Shown here piece by piece: positions 1-12,800 of a stretch of DNA of 64,000 bases. Position 1 is the stretch's first letter. Every line of letters begins with the position of its first letter. The notes beneath the pieces were generated by a model, which saw only the letters and a list, made by a program, of their open reading frames with translations, did not search any database and had not been told where the DNA came from. The DNA lies in assembly GCA_009763385.1 (NCBI GenBank), contig CM019822.1:28328842-28392841 (forward strand), given 5' to 3'. The position numbers and the translations under genes were made by a program. The DNA is from Coix lacryma-jobi var. lacryma-jobi (lineage: Eukaryota; Streptophyta; Magnoliopsida; Poales; Poaceae).

Positions 1-1064
1 CGGGAGCGTTTTTCCGCGGCAGTGCGGACTGGGGCAGACGATCGGGATCGTCGACGTAGTCTACGTGGATCGAGGACGAGCGTGCAAGATTGCAAGCCCC
101 CCCAGGTCCGGTAACATGATGATGACGATGACCTGTATTGAAAGCGACGGCGAATGGACGGACCACCAGCCGTTCCTCCCTAGTTCTGGATATGATCTGC
201 ATGTCTCATGTCTCACTCTCAAAGCGCGCCTCGCCTCGCCTCGCCTCGCCTCGCCCGCGCCCGCCTATAATTGCATTGCAGTTGCAGGGAACCAACCCCA
301 CCCGCCACCCGGCAACGCCTCCATGGCCTCGGTGGCCATCAAGGGCCATGTCGGCGATCCACCACCACGCCTTGCTCCGAAGTCCAAACATGTGTGTGTG
401 TACTTTTTACCGCACTCGATGTGGGGTTCTGAGGCCCGGCCCCATTTCAAACGACACAGACAAATTTTCTCGGATAACGGCGGGATCCAATCCAACTATG
501 GTGCCGCTAGATTTCATTACAGTTCAATCTCAGCCTCCCAAGTTCCAGCCTCCAACCAAATAGATGCTCCAAATTCCTCGCAGATGTACAAATTCCATGC
601 TGCAAAGCCGGCTCCATGACGCGCCAACGTATTGGCAGGCAAATCAATCCACCCATGATCAGAGGGCACGCACCACTGTCTCGTCTTCGGATCTGGAGGC
701 CTGGCCAGGGCCAGCCTAGCTTTGTCCCCATGTGGGGTCGGCTTAGCATCATAGACATACACACCTGAGTGACCTGACACCTCATCAACTTGTACGCACA
801 ATCATAAATTGCTGCTATAACAAGCATGAACACATTCAGTCACAACAAAGAGGCTTGTCACGAAGGAGCCACCCCCGTCTTTCAAAACCGTATGCTACAG
901 AAACAAAAACACATCAAAACCGTATGTTATCCCAGCCTGATTTACTTGTACCACAGGCTGACCAACGATACGAGACAGTTAATACAACAGCGTACTGCAG
1001 AAGCGTGTACATGGGCCGGTCTACAGACTATTCTACAGTAACAGTTCATGGAACATCACGATAT
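1..1064. other. No gene recognised; GC-rich to neutral flank
   Basis: I see no convincing coding gene here. Several open frames overlap on both strands between about 65 and 830, but they have no recognisable domain, no splice pattern and look like composition-driven frames. A short GCCTC-type pentamer microsatellite of about six units lies at 226-255. The last part (about 830-1064) is probably the 3' untranslated and downstream region of the EAPP gene that ends at 1065. Confidence 0.5.
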
Positions 1065-3304
1065 TCAGGAGTTGCTAGGGATCACATTAAAGAAGTGGTA
1101 GACTTCATCCTCGTCAAACACCCCAACCTCAGTTGAGCAGACCTCGCACCAAACAGGGTGGTAGGTCTGACCCTTGCTTTCACCTTCTGATGCAGTAGTC
1201 GGATCAGCAGCCCGCCCTTTGCGGTTCTTCCTTTTGCTCTTGCCCTCTCGCAGGATCTGATCAGTCTTGACCTTGCAGTTGCGAACGAACATTGCACGGT
1301 ACTGGTTTACATACTTGTCATGCCTGAAAAAAATAACAAAATCAGTGCACAATTAACCGTTTGAGGTTTTAAAAATAAACCATATCATCGTAAATGCTTA
1401 ATGCTCAAGGATCCATAGCAGAGAGCCAAACAGTATAACTGTGCAAGTAGCTTGCAAACTACAAAGTAAGGTATATATGAACAGTGCGAAAAACAACAGT
1501 ATGGTGAGATATTTTAGTGCTTCCACATTGATCGCAAACAAACCAAGATGCCCTGGTTCTTTTCATATCTGACCTTCCCCTTCTTGCTCAAACACATGTT
1601 CATAGCAATAAGCCATATCTTCATGTTGCCTTACCCTGAACTATCCTAGATCTTATGGCCAAGCATCAACAAAGCTATCCACAAACTGACCATTGGATAT
1701 TCTACATATTAGCAATACCAGTCTAGTATAGTGTTTGATAATCAGAGAAAATATTAGGAGCGATGCAAAACAACAAAGTTAAAAACGAAGGTAGTTCAGA
1801 ACGATACTTAAGCAAAACAGCCAAATAGCGTAACAGCAAAATCCTGCTTCTAACAAAAACAAAGATATTGTTCAAATAAATACAGACAATAAGAACTAGA
1901 TTATTTTTTAGATTAAGGAAAAACGTTCCTGCCTCAGCTTATCAAAAGGACTAGACTATATCTACTAATTCATTTCATGTCTGGGATTCTCATTCTTGTC
2001 CAAGCAAATTTAAAGCACAATTGCACAAACAAGTCCTATGGTTCCATATAAAGGAAGAAATGAGAAGGCGCCATGAATGCTAGAATTATTGATGCATCCC
2101 TGCAGCCAACAGTCCACATTTTTTATTATTATTATTGTGATAAGCGTTTAGATGCTCCTAGCAAGTCAACAGCATGGTGGTTTTCTATTTCCACTAGTTT
2201 TCATGTAGTACTCCATCCGTCCTGTAATATAGTGTGTTTCAAAAAATTGAAGACAATTTAAGTAAATGCTCAAATGACACATGTGCCCATGGATTAAACC
2301 CAATTAAGGAGTTTCTCCTCAAATTATGATTTTCTTTTTTAACAAATGTTGCCAAATCTGAGCATGGGTAGCACATAGAATGCCTTTTATTTCAGTACAA
2401 ATTTTAGAAGTCATAACACATTATATTCCAGGATGGAGGGAGTAATAGTCTAATAGGCAAAAGGTCTTCGTTTCTAAACACGACTGTTTAATACAAAACT
2501 GTTCTTTTGCCCCCTAGAATCCCTTGTATTTGGGTACAGTTTTTTGAATGCTTGTATGCACTACATTACAGGACGGAGCGAGTACATATGAAGTATCCAG
2601 TACAGTTCAGAGTGGATTTTACAGCTGTAAGCACTCCTATTTCACAAAAAGGCAGTAACACCAGGGTCCTGATGTGACTAGTGGTTGGTTATCTACCATA
2701 AGAAAAATCTGAAACTGCAAATGGCAGACATTAAATAAAAAATATTTTTAACACGAAGCAGAACCACTACTGGTAATAATCCAAATAATGGATATATGAT
2801 TACAGTCTACGATTCCGTTCCTTGTGTCGGCATATATCAACCAGTAAATGGATTACCTCTGACAATCCAAGCACAGGGTAGTGAAACAGGCGGGGCAGCT
2901 GAGCACGGCGTCAGATGTGCGGCCTTTCCTCTGCCTGTTCACCCACAGCTCATCGACGTCATCTAGGTCGGGGTCGTAGAACTCGGGCTCGACGGAGTAG
3001 TCGATCTCGTCGTCGCTAGACACTGCAAATCAGAGGCGGAAATAACACAAAGAAAAGGCGAATCAGAGGCAATGCTTCGGCCACACTAGAGCAGAGCAGG
3101 AAACCAGCTGTTTCTTTGACAAATTGCAGAGGTAGGGTTCACGGAGAAGAAAGAGGGAAAAAGGGCTTATACGAAGATTAGCCGTCTGAAGCAGAAAAAA
3201 AAAGGGGATTATTAAACGTCACCTAGTTCGCGGGGATCCACGGAGTCTCCAGCCTCCGCTTCCATCGGCTGCTTCGCAGACTCCTCGGCCTTTTCTGGCT
3301 CCAT
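1065..3304 (-). CDS. E2F-associated phosphoprotein (EAPP) family protein
   Basis: Three exons join in frame: 3304-3223, 3022-2857 and 1323-1065 (82, 166 and 259 nt), giving 168 residues. Splice sites are GT-AG with the junction codons Val28 and Arg83 split correctly. The start ATG at 3304 opens an acidic leader (MEPEKAEES). The body has an acidic patch (SSDDEIDYSVEPEFYDPD) followed by the family core: CPAC and CLDC cysteine pairs near residues 71-82, a basic KSKRKNRKGR stretch and a WCEVC pair near the C-terminus, which together suggest a zinc-ribbon-like fold. In animals EAPP is a nuclear phosphoprotein that modulates E2F-driven transcription; the plant role is not established. Intron 2 (1324-2856) carries a Stowaway MITE. 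Recognition rests on the DVDELWVNRQRKGR to RHDKYVNQYRAMFVRNC block; the family call is strong, the function is transferred. Confidence 0.87.
2211..2442. mobile_element. Stowaway MITE (EAPP intron 2)
   Basis: The termini CTCCATCCGTCC and GGATGGAGGGAG are inverted repeats flanked by TA, the Tc1/mariner Stowaway pattern. A lone related end (GGACGGAGCGAGTA) occurs near 2570-2584 and is probably a remnant. Confidence 0.85.
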
Positions 3305-3414
3305 GGCTCCTTGCCGGCGCTCTCTCTCGCAGCTTCAGCGCTTCTTTCCGGCCTCCTGGTCTCTTCTGTTTTGGTCCTTCTTCGATTCCCGGCGCTTCGT
3401 CCTCGTCGTCCACC

Positions 3415-3515
3415 ATGAATGGGCTGATACTGGACCGAATCTACACGAAACATTGCCCGCACCACCGTCTTCGAGAGAATGATGGGCTGATACTAAAAAC
3501 AACTTTGGGCCGTGC
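3415..3515 (-). promoter_or_regulatory. Probable EAPP promoter with TGGGCY boxes
   Basis: TGGGCT occurs at 3420-3425 and 3483-3488 and TGGGCC at 3506-3511, within about 210 bp upstream of the EAPP ATG. Such site II-type boxes are common in promoters of plant growth and housekeeping genes. The two TGGGCT boxes share a longer flanking word (TGGGCTGATACT), suggesting a small local duplication. Promoter function is inferred. Confidence 0.4.
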
Positions 3516-4354
3516 AAATAGTGCGGACAGCTAGTATTTTCCTATGTAATATTTGGATGCGTTTTCTTTTCTAATTGACTTAGCTCTATTTTCTTCAATC
3601 AAAACCAAAATACAAATATCACGGAAAATATTAGGGTTTTTTACTTGATAAATAATAATTTGCAAGTATTTTAGTTATTTTAATATAATCATTCTCTCAT
3701 CATGTGGCATCCATCGGTATAAACTCTATATAGCTATCATTAGAGGCGGAACTAAAACTTTTGATTAAAAAGAGCTGGACAATAAAAGAACACTTCACAA
3801 ATGTGCACCTGCTGGCCCCCGGGGTTCCGCCACTGACTATCATCTACCTGTTCTGTAAAGCTATTGTCATACCCATTTCCTCTTTCTTTTTCGTCACTAT
3901 AATCATGTAGCTATGTAAAATTTGTCGATACCAAATCAAGATAATCTTCAATTTCTTCTTGATGATACCCATCATGCTTTGTACTTGCAACTATCATGCT
4001 TAATTGACCTTTCCATATTCGAAGACATGAAATATTTCTTGCTTAATTAGCCATTTAGCCTTCTTGACTAGTTCGAATAATGGAAGGAGCATATATGGCA
4101 AACACGCATCTACGTGTAACGCTGTTCGTGATTAAATTGGGTAAGGCTTGCGCCAATTGCACTCACCGGACGGTTGGAAGGACCAGGAGAAGTTCCAGTG
4201 AATGTCCACAGAGAGAGAGAGAGAGAGAGAAGATAATAATTAGCCTGAGACTTGGTTCTCCAATCCTTGCTAACTCTTAACTAACAGGATTCATAATTCG
4301 TCTTCTTAGACAAAATAACATATGCAGCCCAAAATGGGCGATCATAATTTGGTA
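3516..4354. other. Intergenic, AT-rich, no gene seen
   Basis: This is AT-rich sequence between the EAPP promoter and the 3' side of nitrilase copy 1. It contains a (GA)n microsatellite at about 4210-4232. Nothing coding is recognisable. Confidence 0.5.
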
Positions 4355-4632
4355 CTCCCTCCGTCGCTGAAAGAATCAATTTCTAGAGTTGTCTTAAGTC
4401 AAACTAGAGTTGTCTTAAGTCAAACTTTTTGAACTTTGACCGAATTTCTAGAAAAAACTATCAAGATTGATGGTACCAAATTCATATCATTAGATATATC
4501 ATAGAATATATTTTCATAATATGTCTATTTTATATCATAGATGTTATTATTCTTTTCTATAAAGTTAGTCAAAGTTTAAAAAGTTTGACCGGCACGGATC
4601 CTAGAAATTGCTTCTTTCAGGAACAGAGAGAG
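4355..4632. mobile_element. Stowaway MITE
   Basis: Begins TA|CTCCCTCCGTCGCTGAAAG and ends in the inverted CTTTCAGGAACAGAGAGAG|TA. The 278-bp element has TA target duplications and lies 3' of nitrilase copy 1. A 22-bp word (AGAGTTGTCTTAAGTCAAAC) is tandemly duplicated near its left end. Confidence 0.85.
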
Positions 4633-4880
4633 TACTATTCGAAACTGAAATGAGAGTAACAGGGTCCATAGTTCTTGCAGAGTTTATTCACCGAACACAC
4701 AAGACTTTACAAGGAACATAACTTCGTCCACCATTTTTTTCCACCTAGTTAAAGAGAATTTTGGAGTTCAAAAGCGCTACAGCTCTCTAACTCCTATCCA
4801 CGGCACACGAATGCCAACCAGAGGAGCTGAGCGACATTCACCAAGGCTTCGGTACAACAGACATTCATGGACACAGTAAG

Positions 4881-7800
4881 TCAGTAAGACTTAGCATCGA
4901 TGTCACTCTTGGCAGCTGGAGTCTTCTCAGCGGCAGACGTGAAAGACACAGGGAGCTGTGGTTGGTCGTTCACTACCAAGCTAAGGACTTCAGGTCGCGA
5001 ATAGTGGCCCACCACGTCGAAATCAAACTTGGCTCGAACAATGTCTCCCAGGTCTGCAAATGGCAACAAGAATATGGTACAGTTTTCAACACTTCAAAAT
5101 TGGTACTGAAACAACTATGGAAACACAACAGAAGTACAGAACTATTCATGACTGCATGAGCAAACCATATTTGAGTGTTTGCGTTCTTACCAAGGTCGGC
5201 TGTAATCAGTGCCTCTCCATCATAGTTGGGACCTGCCAAGACTTCTCCAGATGGAGAAATGATAACGCTGCCTCCAGGGCAAACAACAGTGTCTGCGGAT
5301 GGCTCTTCACCTAAACCAGCAAACTCATACTCCAGTGGGGGAGGATAGTCCTTTCTGCGGCAGAATTGGTTTGCTGACAAAACAAAGCATCCTCCCTCCA
5401 AAGCAATGTGTGTCATGGAGGCTTGCCAAACCGGTCTGGAGTCAGCAGTGGGGGCACAGTATATCTCAATACCTGCACATTACATAAGCGAAGAAACTCA
5501 ACACATGTTCTCCAATGAATGTAAGCTGTCTCAGAAATTATCAACATAAGATTAACTCTTACCTTTACCATACAATGCTGTCCTCAAAAGTGGCATTTTA
5601 TTTTCCCAGCAAATGAGCGCCCCGATCTTTCCAAGTGGGGTATCATAAACAGGAATAGTCGATCCATCCCCAAATCCCCATATAATTCTCTCTAATGCTG
5701 TAGGCATGAGCTTGCGGTGCTTACCCAGGTAACGGCCAAGAGGATCAAAGAAAAGCACCGAACAATAAAGGGTATAGCCTTCCCTTTCAATGACCCCCAT
5801 GACCAAGAAAACCTTATATTTTCCAGCCATAGCAGCCAAGCGTGTAACCTCTGGACCTGTAGATTCTTCTGTCAGAAAACAGATATATACACCTAACGAA
5901 GCAAATTGTTTTTTTTTGGAACCAGGGAGGAGATTCTCCATTCTTCATTCCCATTCATTTTGAACAGAAATACATGCTGGGCACCCATAGTAATGAAAAA
6001 GATGGGGAATGCATCAACTGTGATACAGAAAACTAAAAAACTATAATATTTAGCCCCTAAACCTAGAAAGGATCTCAAGTTACTGGGCAATAGATCTCAA
6101 ATTCTCAATGCTGGAATAATGGAATAATAACATGGTCGCAACATGTCGATCAAGCAGCACTACCAAGTATCAACAAAAGGGCCAAGTTAGATGATTTTCC
6201 ACATATTGAGCACAAGCACTATTGTTCATCTAATTCATCAACTGAATCAGGAAGAGTGAAAAGAATTATCAAATAGTTACCAAATTCTGGAAATCCATAC
6301 AAGAACTTCTTCCTGACCAACCTTATACAAATTGACATACATCAAGCACAAAAAGACAATGATATTCCCACATACGGTGCCGCTTTGTATGGGTGGGGCA
6401 GGGGTTTGGGGGTTTTCTCGGCCTGCGTGAGAAGGGTGAGAAGGTTTTCTTAATGCAAGGACAAGGGGCTGTCTTTCCCCCCACAGGTCGAGGTTTCTTT
6501 TTTATTCCCACATTCAGGCAAAAAATTAAAAAAGAGAAGCGTTAACACGTAAGTGCCTTGAGAGCCAGTTCAATAATGATAATAGAATTAATAATAATAA
6601 TGTAGAGACATGTCCATAGTATTTCCACGTACCAGGCACATCTATAGCAGCTGCATGATACCTCCGGAATGCTTCCTTTCCCTTGTCTTTTGGATTAATA
6701 ATACTAATATTGATCCCGAAGCCAAATGTGGATCCACGAGGATAGCCTCCAATAAAAGCTTCCGGAAAGACAACTAACTGTGAACCATACTCAGCAGCTT
6801 CTGCTATCAATCTCTCGGCTTTATCTGTAGAGGAAATAGTTGGCAACAAATCCATATTTACATATAAGTTCATGGAAATGCACCTTGCCCTCCCAACAAT
6901 ATTAATATTTAATAGTTCATACATATCCAGGTAAAAGTAGAAAATCATCCATCCCTGTTCCTCTCCTGGGCAATGGTGTTGATAGAATGTGGTGAACATG
7001 GAACTTGGAAACTTTATCCAGAACATAGCCCACTACAACGGCAAGCCTTGAAAGTTTTTTTTTTGAAGCTTGGCGCAAGCCTTGAAAGTTGAAAGCATAA
7101 CAGCAATGCATTTTTTTAAACAAAACATCTTATTTGGATTAGTAGAATAAACATTTCACTCGGTTTACACCTTCTGCAGTTTCTTTCAGCAAGTCAGGCA
7201 AAAAAAATATGCTTCACACAAATACTGGGACTTATATGACCACATGGCATCAAAATTTCCCCTTCTGACAGCCAGCCTTAGTTAAACTCAAACATTGTGT
7301 TTTCTTCGGAAGGATCCTCCAGTGTATTACGAAGTAGAATGAACGTATTTCTTAATCCTGAATCCATGACAACCTTAATGCTGACCATCAGCTACTAAAT
7401 TTCGAAAGTAATGAGCTAGAGGAAGCAGGGGGATTGATAGATTTTATTCATTTCACTCTATAGTTCATTCTCATATTAACTATTAATTTTCTTCCCCTTC
7501 ATGGAATCTTTCAATGAAGAATTATATTTTTATTTTATTAAAATTAAGTGGATGCAGTGAAAGAAAAGAAGTTGAACTAGACTAGTCACTACTATTTATT
7601 TATTTTTGAATGTAAGGGGAAGCCGTTTTATGTACAAGAGGCGAAAGAAGGCCAAGAACCACAGGTTTCACTCAAAAACACAAAGGGGGTGGGTTGCAAA
7701 GCCCCAGCAACAAGCGAGACCTAGCACTAGGTATTAAGCAGGTTGTAGACAGTGAGCTTTTGTACATGTCCTCTTTGATCCGTGCAGCGGCGACCTGGAC

Positions 7801-8787
7801 AGCCATATGAAGTGTTGTAGAAGAAACTAGATCACTATTTAATCTACTAATCAATTCTATGTAGAAAGTGTTGCAGAAGAAACTATGGTCATGTTCAGTT
7901 CCCCATATTTGCCCAAATATTTTGCATAGTAACAGTGACAACAAATCTTTACACGCATGTATGGAGCATTAAATGTAGGTAAAAAAAATAACTAATTGTA
8001 CTTTTGGTCTGCTCATGTCGAGACGAATCTTTTGAGTCTAGTTGGTCAATGTTTGGACAAAGTTTGTCAAATAACAACGAAAGTGCTACAGTAACTTTTC
8101 ACCACATATTTCGCGAACTGAACAAGACCTATATGTAGTTGTTTCTACCACCCTTTTATTATTCCAACAGATCCTTTCATTTAAGACTTGGATTTTTATT
8201 TTTCTGTAATCCCATTTTAAATTTCTTCAATAATTAATTGCAAATCCGATTAACCATTTTGGCTGGCTGTTTTTGCATAAATAATAAATAAAAAAGCAGG
8301 GGGGGGGGGGGGGATGTAAGAGCTCCAACATCTCTGCGACTGCGAGTGGGGGCGAGAAGCTCTTCATCGCAGGAGCACCGGGGAATCAGCCTCCCTAGCT
8401 TACGCATCTCCACCCATCGAGAAAATTATCCCCCCATTTCAACCACTGGTACAGTCACATTTCGGCGGCGGGCCGTCACATCCCATCTCCGAGCGCGCGC
8501 GTATAAGACGCAATCAAACGAGCAGCTTAGCGTAGACACGCGCTGACGGAATAACAGCCGTAGAAGTAGAACAGAGAAGGGTTTTTTTTTTTTTTTTTTG
8601 AGACTAACAGAGAAGGGGGTTGGAACACGAGCGTGTGCTCACCGAGAGTGGCGGGCGTGTCGTAGAAGATGGTGGACGCCTGCACGACGGTAGCGCGCAC
8701 GGTGGTCGCGCTCGGGTCAGCGCCGCCGGTCATCGCCACCTCGGCGATCACCTGGCCGGCACCGGAGCCCGAGGTCGCCAGAGCCAT
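4881..8787 (-). CDS. NIT4: NIT4-type nitrilase, tandem copy 1
   Basis: Five exons join in frame: 8787-8643, 6824-6633, 5856-5563, 5472-5191 and 5053-4881 (1086 nt, 361 residues). All introns are GT-AG and every junction is phase 1. The carbon-nitrogen hydrolase triad is intact: Glu70 in VVFPEAF, Lys161 in [13 protein letters not shown], Cys195 in GALICWEN. Plant NIT4 enzymes convert beta-cyano-L-alanine, the product of cyanide detoxification, to asparagine or aspartate plus ammonia. In sorghum, heteromers of NIT4 paralogues also act on nitriles from dhurrin turnover. Exon 2 encodes [17 protein letters not shown] where copy 2 has a form four residues shorter, and the C-terminal tail (about residues 340-361) is longer and Ala/Lys-rich. 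The 1.8-kb intron 1 contains a PIF-like MITE at 7887-8129. The symbol is at family level; I cannot decide between NIT4A and NIT4B. Confidence 0.95.
7887..8129. mobile_element. Tourist/PIF-like MITE in nitrilase intron 1
   Basis: The ends GGTCATGTTCAGTTC and GCGAACTGAACAAGACC are imperfect inverted repeats flanked by the trinucleotide TAT on both sides. The interior matches, in inverted orientation, the MITE at 17316-17831 (shared words such as AATAACTAATTGTACTTTT and GTTTGTCAAATAACAACGAA), so both are copies of one family. Confidence 0.75.
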
Positions 8788-8996
8788 CAGGGGAAGCTTG
8801 CCTTGCTGCTACCACTTGCTTGGGCGCGAGCGCGACGCGGAGCCGGAGCCGGGGACAAGGGAGCTCGCGGCGGAGCGGATCAGTAGTGGACCCGAGCACC
8901 AGGTCAGGCTTTGGTTTGGTGGGGCGAGCCAGCAAGGGCCCGAGCCCCGAGGCCCGGAAGGAGGAGGAACGTTCTATCACGATGCTTCCAGAGTCC

Positions 8997-9320
8997 CAGA
9001 GTCCTCTGGCTCCGTTTAATTTTGTTTCCAAAATTATTTCACCTATCACATTAAATATTGTGACACATACATAAATTATTAAATATAGACTAATTAGAAA
9101 ATTAATTTATCAGCTGAAATATACTTCGCGAGACAAATCTAATAAACCTAATTAGTCCAATGTAATGTTGCAGTAAACAATACTAATAACAGATTAATTA
9201 GACTTAATAGCTTCGTCTGGTTAAGGATAGTGCGGCGATGTAATTAGTTTCATAACTAATCCATTTTAAATAGGCTAAATTAGTGTCGCTATCTTCAATG
9301 TAATAGTTAAAAAACTAGAT
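8997..9320. mobile_element. Degenerate MITE-like repeat 5' of nitrilase copy 1
   Basis: AT-rich segment that starts near GGCTCCGTTTAATTTTG and contains motifs common in panicoid MITEs (GACAAATCTAATAAACCTAATTAGTCC, here cited only in part as AAACCTAATTAGTCC). Clear boundaries and target duplications could not be fixed. It begins about 210 bp upstream of the ATG and may form part of the promoter region. Confidence 0.4.
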
Positions 9321-9324
9321 ACAA

Positions 9325-9354
9325 CTAGGTAGCATGCCCGTGCGTTGCTACGGG
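9325..9354 (-). mobile_element. Helitron 3' terminus
   Basis: Read on the minus strand this is a hairpin CCCGT-(8 nt)-ACGGG (9354-9337), an 8-nt spacer, then CTAG followed by host T. A short GC hairpin just before a CTRR end, inserted next to T, is the standard Helitron 3' signature. The body would lie at higher coordinates; I could not identify its 5' TC end. A closely related end is present at 35686-35714. Confidence 0.65.
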
Positions 9355-12300
9355 ATAGTAAAACTTTTTTATACTGAGAACATACGGATCGCATAATAAG
9401 ATAACACAGAGCCGCTCAACTTTGCTATGAATGGGATGACGATCGGCTACACAGGTGTTGCTGCTTTGCCTGCACCGCACCGACTCGCAGTGGCCACATC
9501 TCGCCATGGCTGTCGTCATGGTCTCGCCACCTAAGAGCCCAGGATGAGCCCCCTCATCTGCCTCGCTCTCTGGTATACGCTCACCATGGTTGTCGTCATG
9601 GTCTCTCCACCTAAGAGGCCCAAGCTATGCCCCGCCTTTTCTGTCATGGTACACAACATGCAAACGCAGGTACTCACACATGCAAACGCAGGTACTCACA
9701 CGAGCACAAACACGACCTTGCCGAGCCCACAACTCTTTAGGAATGTCAATGCCAACAAACCGCCCCAAACGCCTGCTATGGCCAAAGCACTACCACGACA
9801 AGCTTCGTTCTAGCCATCACAAGCCAGTAGAGCCCCTAAAGCTCCCACTGCGAGCTCTAACTTACCGAAGGACATGCACTACAAGTAGCCACGCCCGAAG
9901 AAGGCCTCTAGGATACCTAGTCATGCTCTCACAGTCGCTTGATCCTAGGACCTCACTTCTTCGTGCAAGTCGTATGGGTACAAAGAAACTGCATGGTCGT
10001 CCTCCAACCCTAGGAGTAACCTGTAATTCTAAAATCATTTAGATTCTTGAAACATATCCTCATGGTACTTGCAAAGTATAGTTTTAACTCATTAAAAGCT
10101 CTCGCTACCAGGCAACACAGGTACTCCCTCCGTCTCAAAATGGATGAGACTTTAGCTATGAATCTATACAATTGTCATCTATTTTGGGACGAAGGGAGTA
10201 CATCCTAATGTTAATATAACTCACTACACTTGCATTTAAATGACTTGTCTTACGATTGCGAAAAAAGAATGACCTGACATAAATGTTCCTGCTTGTGCCC
10301 TCCATTTGCAGTCTGAAAGGCAATAGTTTCCTAGATCAAATACTGGTGACCAGGACCTTAGTAGTATTTGAGATGACTTCTACATAATTGTTAAAGAATA
10401 CTCCCATCGAATAGTTGTAGACCATCAGCTATATATGAATCAATAGTCTGGTGGCGGCAGGGTCAGTTCCGTGCAGTAGCAGCCCAACCCCTCCCCCTCC
10501 TAGCGCATCAAAGGGCGTAAGGTCAACAACGGGGACTCCAAGGCGGCCGCCGGAGAAGAAGGAGATGAGATGAGGGAGACATGCTCCAGCTGCAACAAGA
10601 AATTTTTCAGTGGCTTTCCATCTTCAATCGATAAAAAATTCTGTCATATATGAACAGAATGGTTCCTAGACTGAAATAAAAAATAATAACATACATTAGA
10701 TACCTGATATAATGACTTAACTTGGTTAGAAATGAGATGTTGCTGCTGAAATCTACAATACAGTATCAAACAAAAAAATAGAACAAATGTTGGAAGGATA
10801 TAAGTTGCACTGCTTTGATTCAATCTGTTTTATTGCACCAATATTAACAACGATGTACAACCATTTCAGTTTTCAAGCATTGTTTCTGGATTCCCTACCA
10901 CTACAATCTAGTACACAAAGAGCATTCAAGAGGGGAGAAAAAACAACAGGAGTCAAAAACTCAAAAGAACAGATTTGCTGACCGGTGCCCCCAGTGAGTA
11001 AGGTAGTGTTGAACCTCATTTAGATGGCTTTAGCTTCAGGTTGAACTTTGGAGCCATGATAAGAAAACAACTTGGTAGCATTCTTGTAACTCAGCTCCGC
11101 CAATTCTGAATCTATCATTTTTAAGGGTGATACGATATACTTCTAACAAACTGTATTTGTTATTCTTGTCACCACGAGGCTATTTGTTCTGGTTGAAAGA
11201 TGCAATGATCAAGGTATTTGTTATTCAGTTTAAGTTGTAGACTCCATTGAGCTGTTTATAACAGCATTTAGATTCATGGTTCTTATAAGTCCAAGAGTGA
11301 AAGGAGTACGTAGTCCTCAATAGTCAATATCCAACTGTTCTAATATGTTGTCACTTTCCATCCCGAAATGATCAGAGGCATATACATTATTTGACACTTA
11401 TACTTTCTGGCACCAAATGGTATAAAAGAATTATAGAATTGTGGGAATGAAGGCCCCAACAACTAAATAGCCATTGCCTGAAAAGTTTGCAATTTTGTTA
11501 CTATAAAATAAAATGTAATATTTACCTAAACAACCTGGATTGACCATTTTGTCTATTACTCCCAGTAGTATATGTAAAATATGTTTTGTGAACTATAATT
11601 ATGAGGTGATGTATGGTGTTGGTCTGGCTACCTGGATGCTGATCTTTGCAAGGGAGAGAGGGACAGAGGCTGATCCTTGCAACATAGAAAAGACTTGACT
11701 TGTTGCTGGCAGCGGCGTGGATGATGTTGTTTGTGCCGAGCATGTGAATGAGAAAAGAATAGATACATACGAGAAACCTTAATTGAAGATAATAGAAATA
11801 TTGCTCCCTTCATAGCACAATTGCATGTCAACATCCAGAGTCGTAAACCTATAAAATAAGCTGTAGAAGTATATTACAAGTGAGAATGCATGAACTCGAC
11901 GACGTCTGGGTTTATCCAAGTTTATCGTACTCAAGGAAAATATACGGATTTAACCGCACTAACCGGGGCCCATTTTTATTCTTATGCTTTAGATAGCGAA
12001 CAATTATGAAGGGTTCCATGTCAGACGAAAAAGAACAACAAGTAATGTTTCACAATTTCACAGTAATAATTTTAGAAGACCCACTAAGCATGGTAATTCT
12101 CAATTTCACAGTAATAATCATAAAGGTTTCTACACTCTCAGCTCAGGTTCACTGGTGTTTGTGTGTAGTCTGACAGGGAGGCGAGAAATTCAAGTGATTG
12201 AATTTTTTATAATTCTAAGCTCTTCAGTATATCTCAGGAACGAACACTATACAATAGACAACAGAGAAGCTTTTTTTCCATATGATCCCTGCTTTCACTA

Positions 12301-12800
12301 TAGAAAGCACAACGAGTAAATGTAAACACCCTCTAAGAGGCATTTACTCAAACACATGATGCACATGACATGACCTACGTATGACGGTTCACACATTGTT
12401 GTTTAGATTTGAAGAACACAAATGGTATACAAGGGCTAGACATGTTTTGTGTTGTTGACATGCTAGTTTGGATTAATTAGAATGTCACTGTGCACAGAAA
12501 GCAAAGTTCTACCTATGAAAGGACAATAATACAGAAACACATACCGAAAATCAAGGAGAGGAAGGATCTGAAATAAACCAAACCATAGTAGGATTTTACA
12601 TCTATGTATGCCCTGAATGTTTGATTTGTGGACCTCTTGAATGTTGGTTTGTGGACCTTCGTTGCCAACTGCAGCATGAGGGAGTCATCTATTGAAACTG
12701 GAAAATATTACTTTAGAAGATTAAACTCAAACCAAATAGGATCACAAGATTGAAAGGATTTAAGGGGAAACAAAATTACATCTCCTTTCTACCGGTTCTT
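9355..12800. other. Intergenic / presumed Helitron interior, no intact gene
   Basis: Mixed-composition sequence with no intact reading frame that I recognise. It includes a short duplicated word (GGTACTCACACATGCAAACG-type) near 9665-9700 and the Stowaway at 10124-10198. Some segments (for example 9540-9950 and 10440-10590) are exon-like in GC content but give no recognisable protein. Confidence 0.35.
10124..10198. mobile_element. Short Stowaway MITE (75 bp)
   Basis: CTCCCTCCGTCTCAAAATGG and its inverse ending GGGACGAAGGGAG flank a very short core, with TA on each side. It is nearly a perfect hairpin. Confidence 0.85.

Noticed and set aside
65..833. Overlapping open frames on both strands up to 184 codons
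   Set aside because: No domain, no splice logic, composition typical of chance frames in neutral to GC-rich DNA.
3219..3517. Open frames upstream of and around EAPP exon 1 (up to 80 codons)
   Set aside because: They are shadows of the 5' UTR and exon 1; only the frame from 3304 joins exons 2 and 3 into the family protein.
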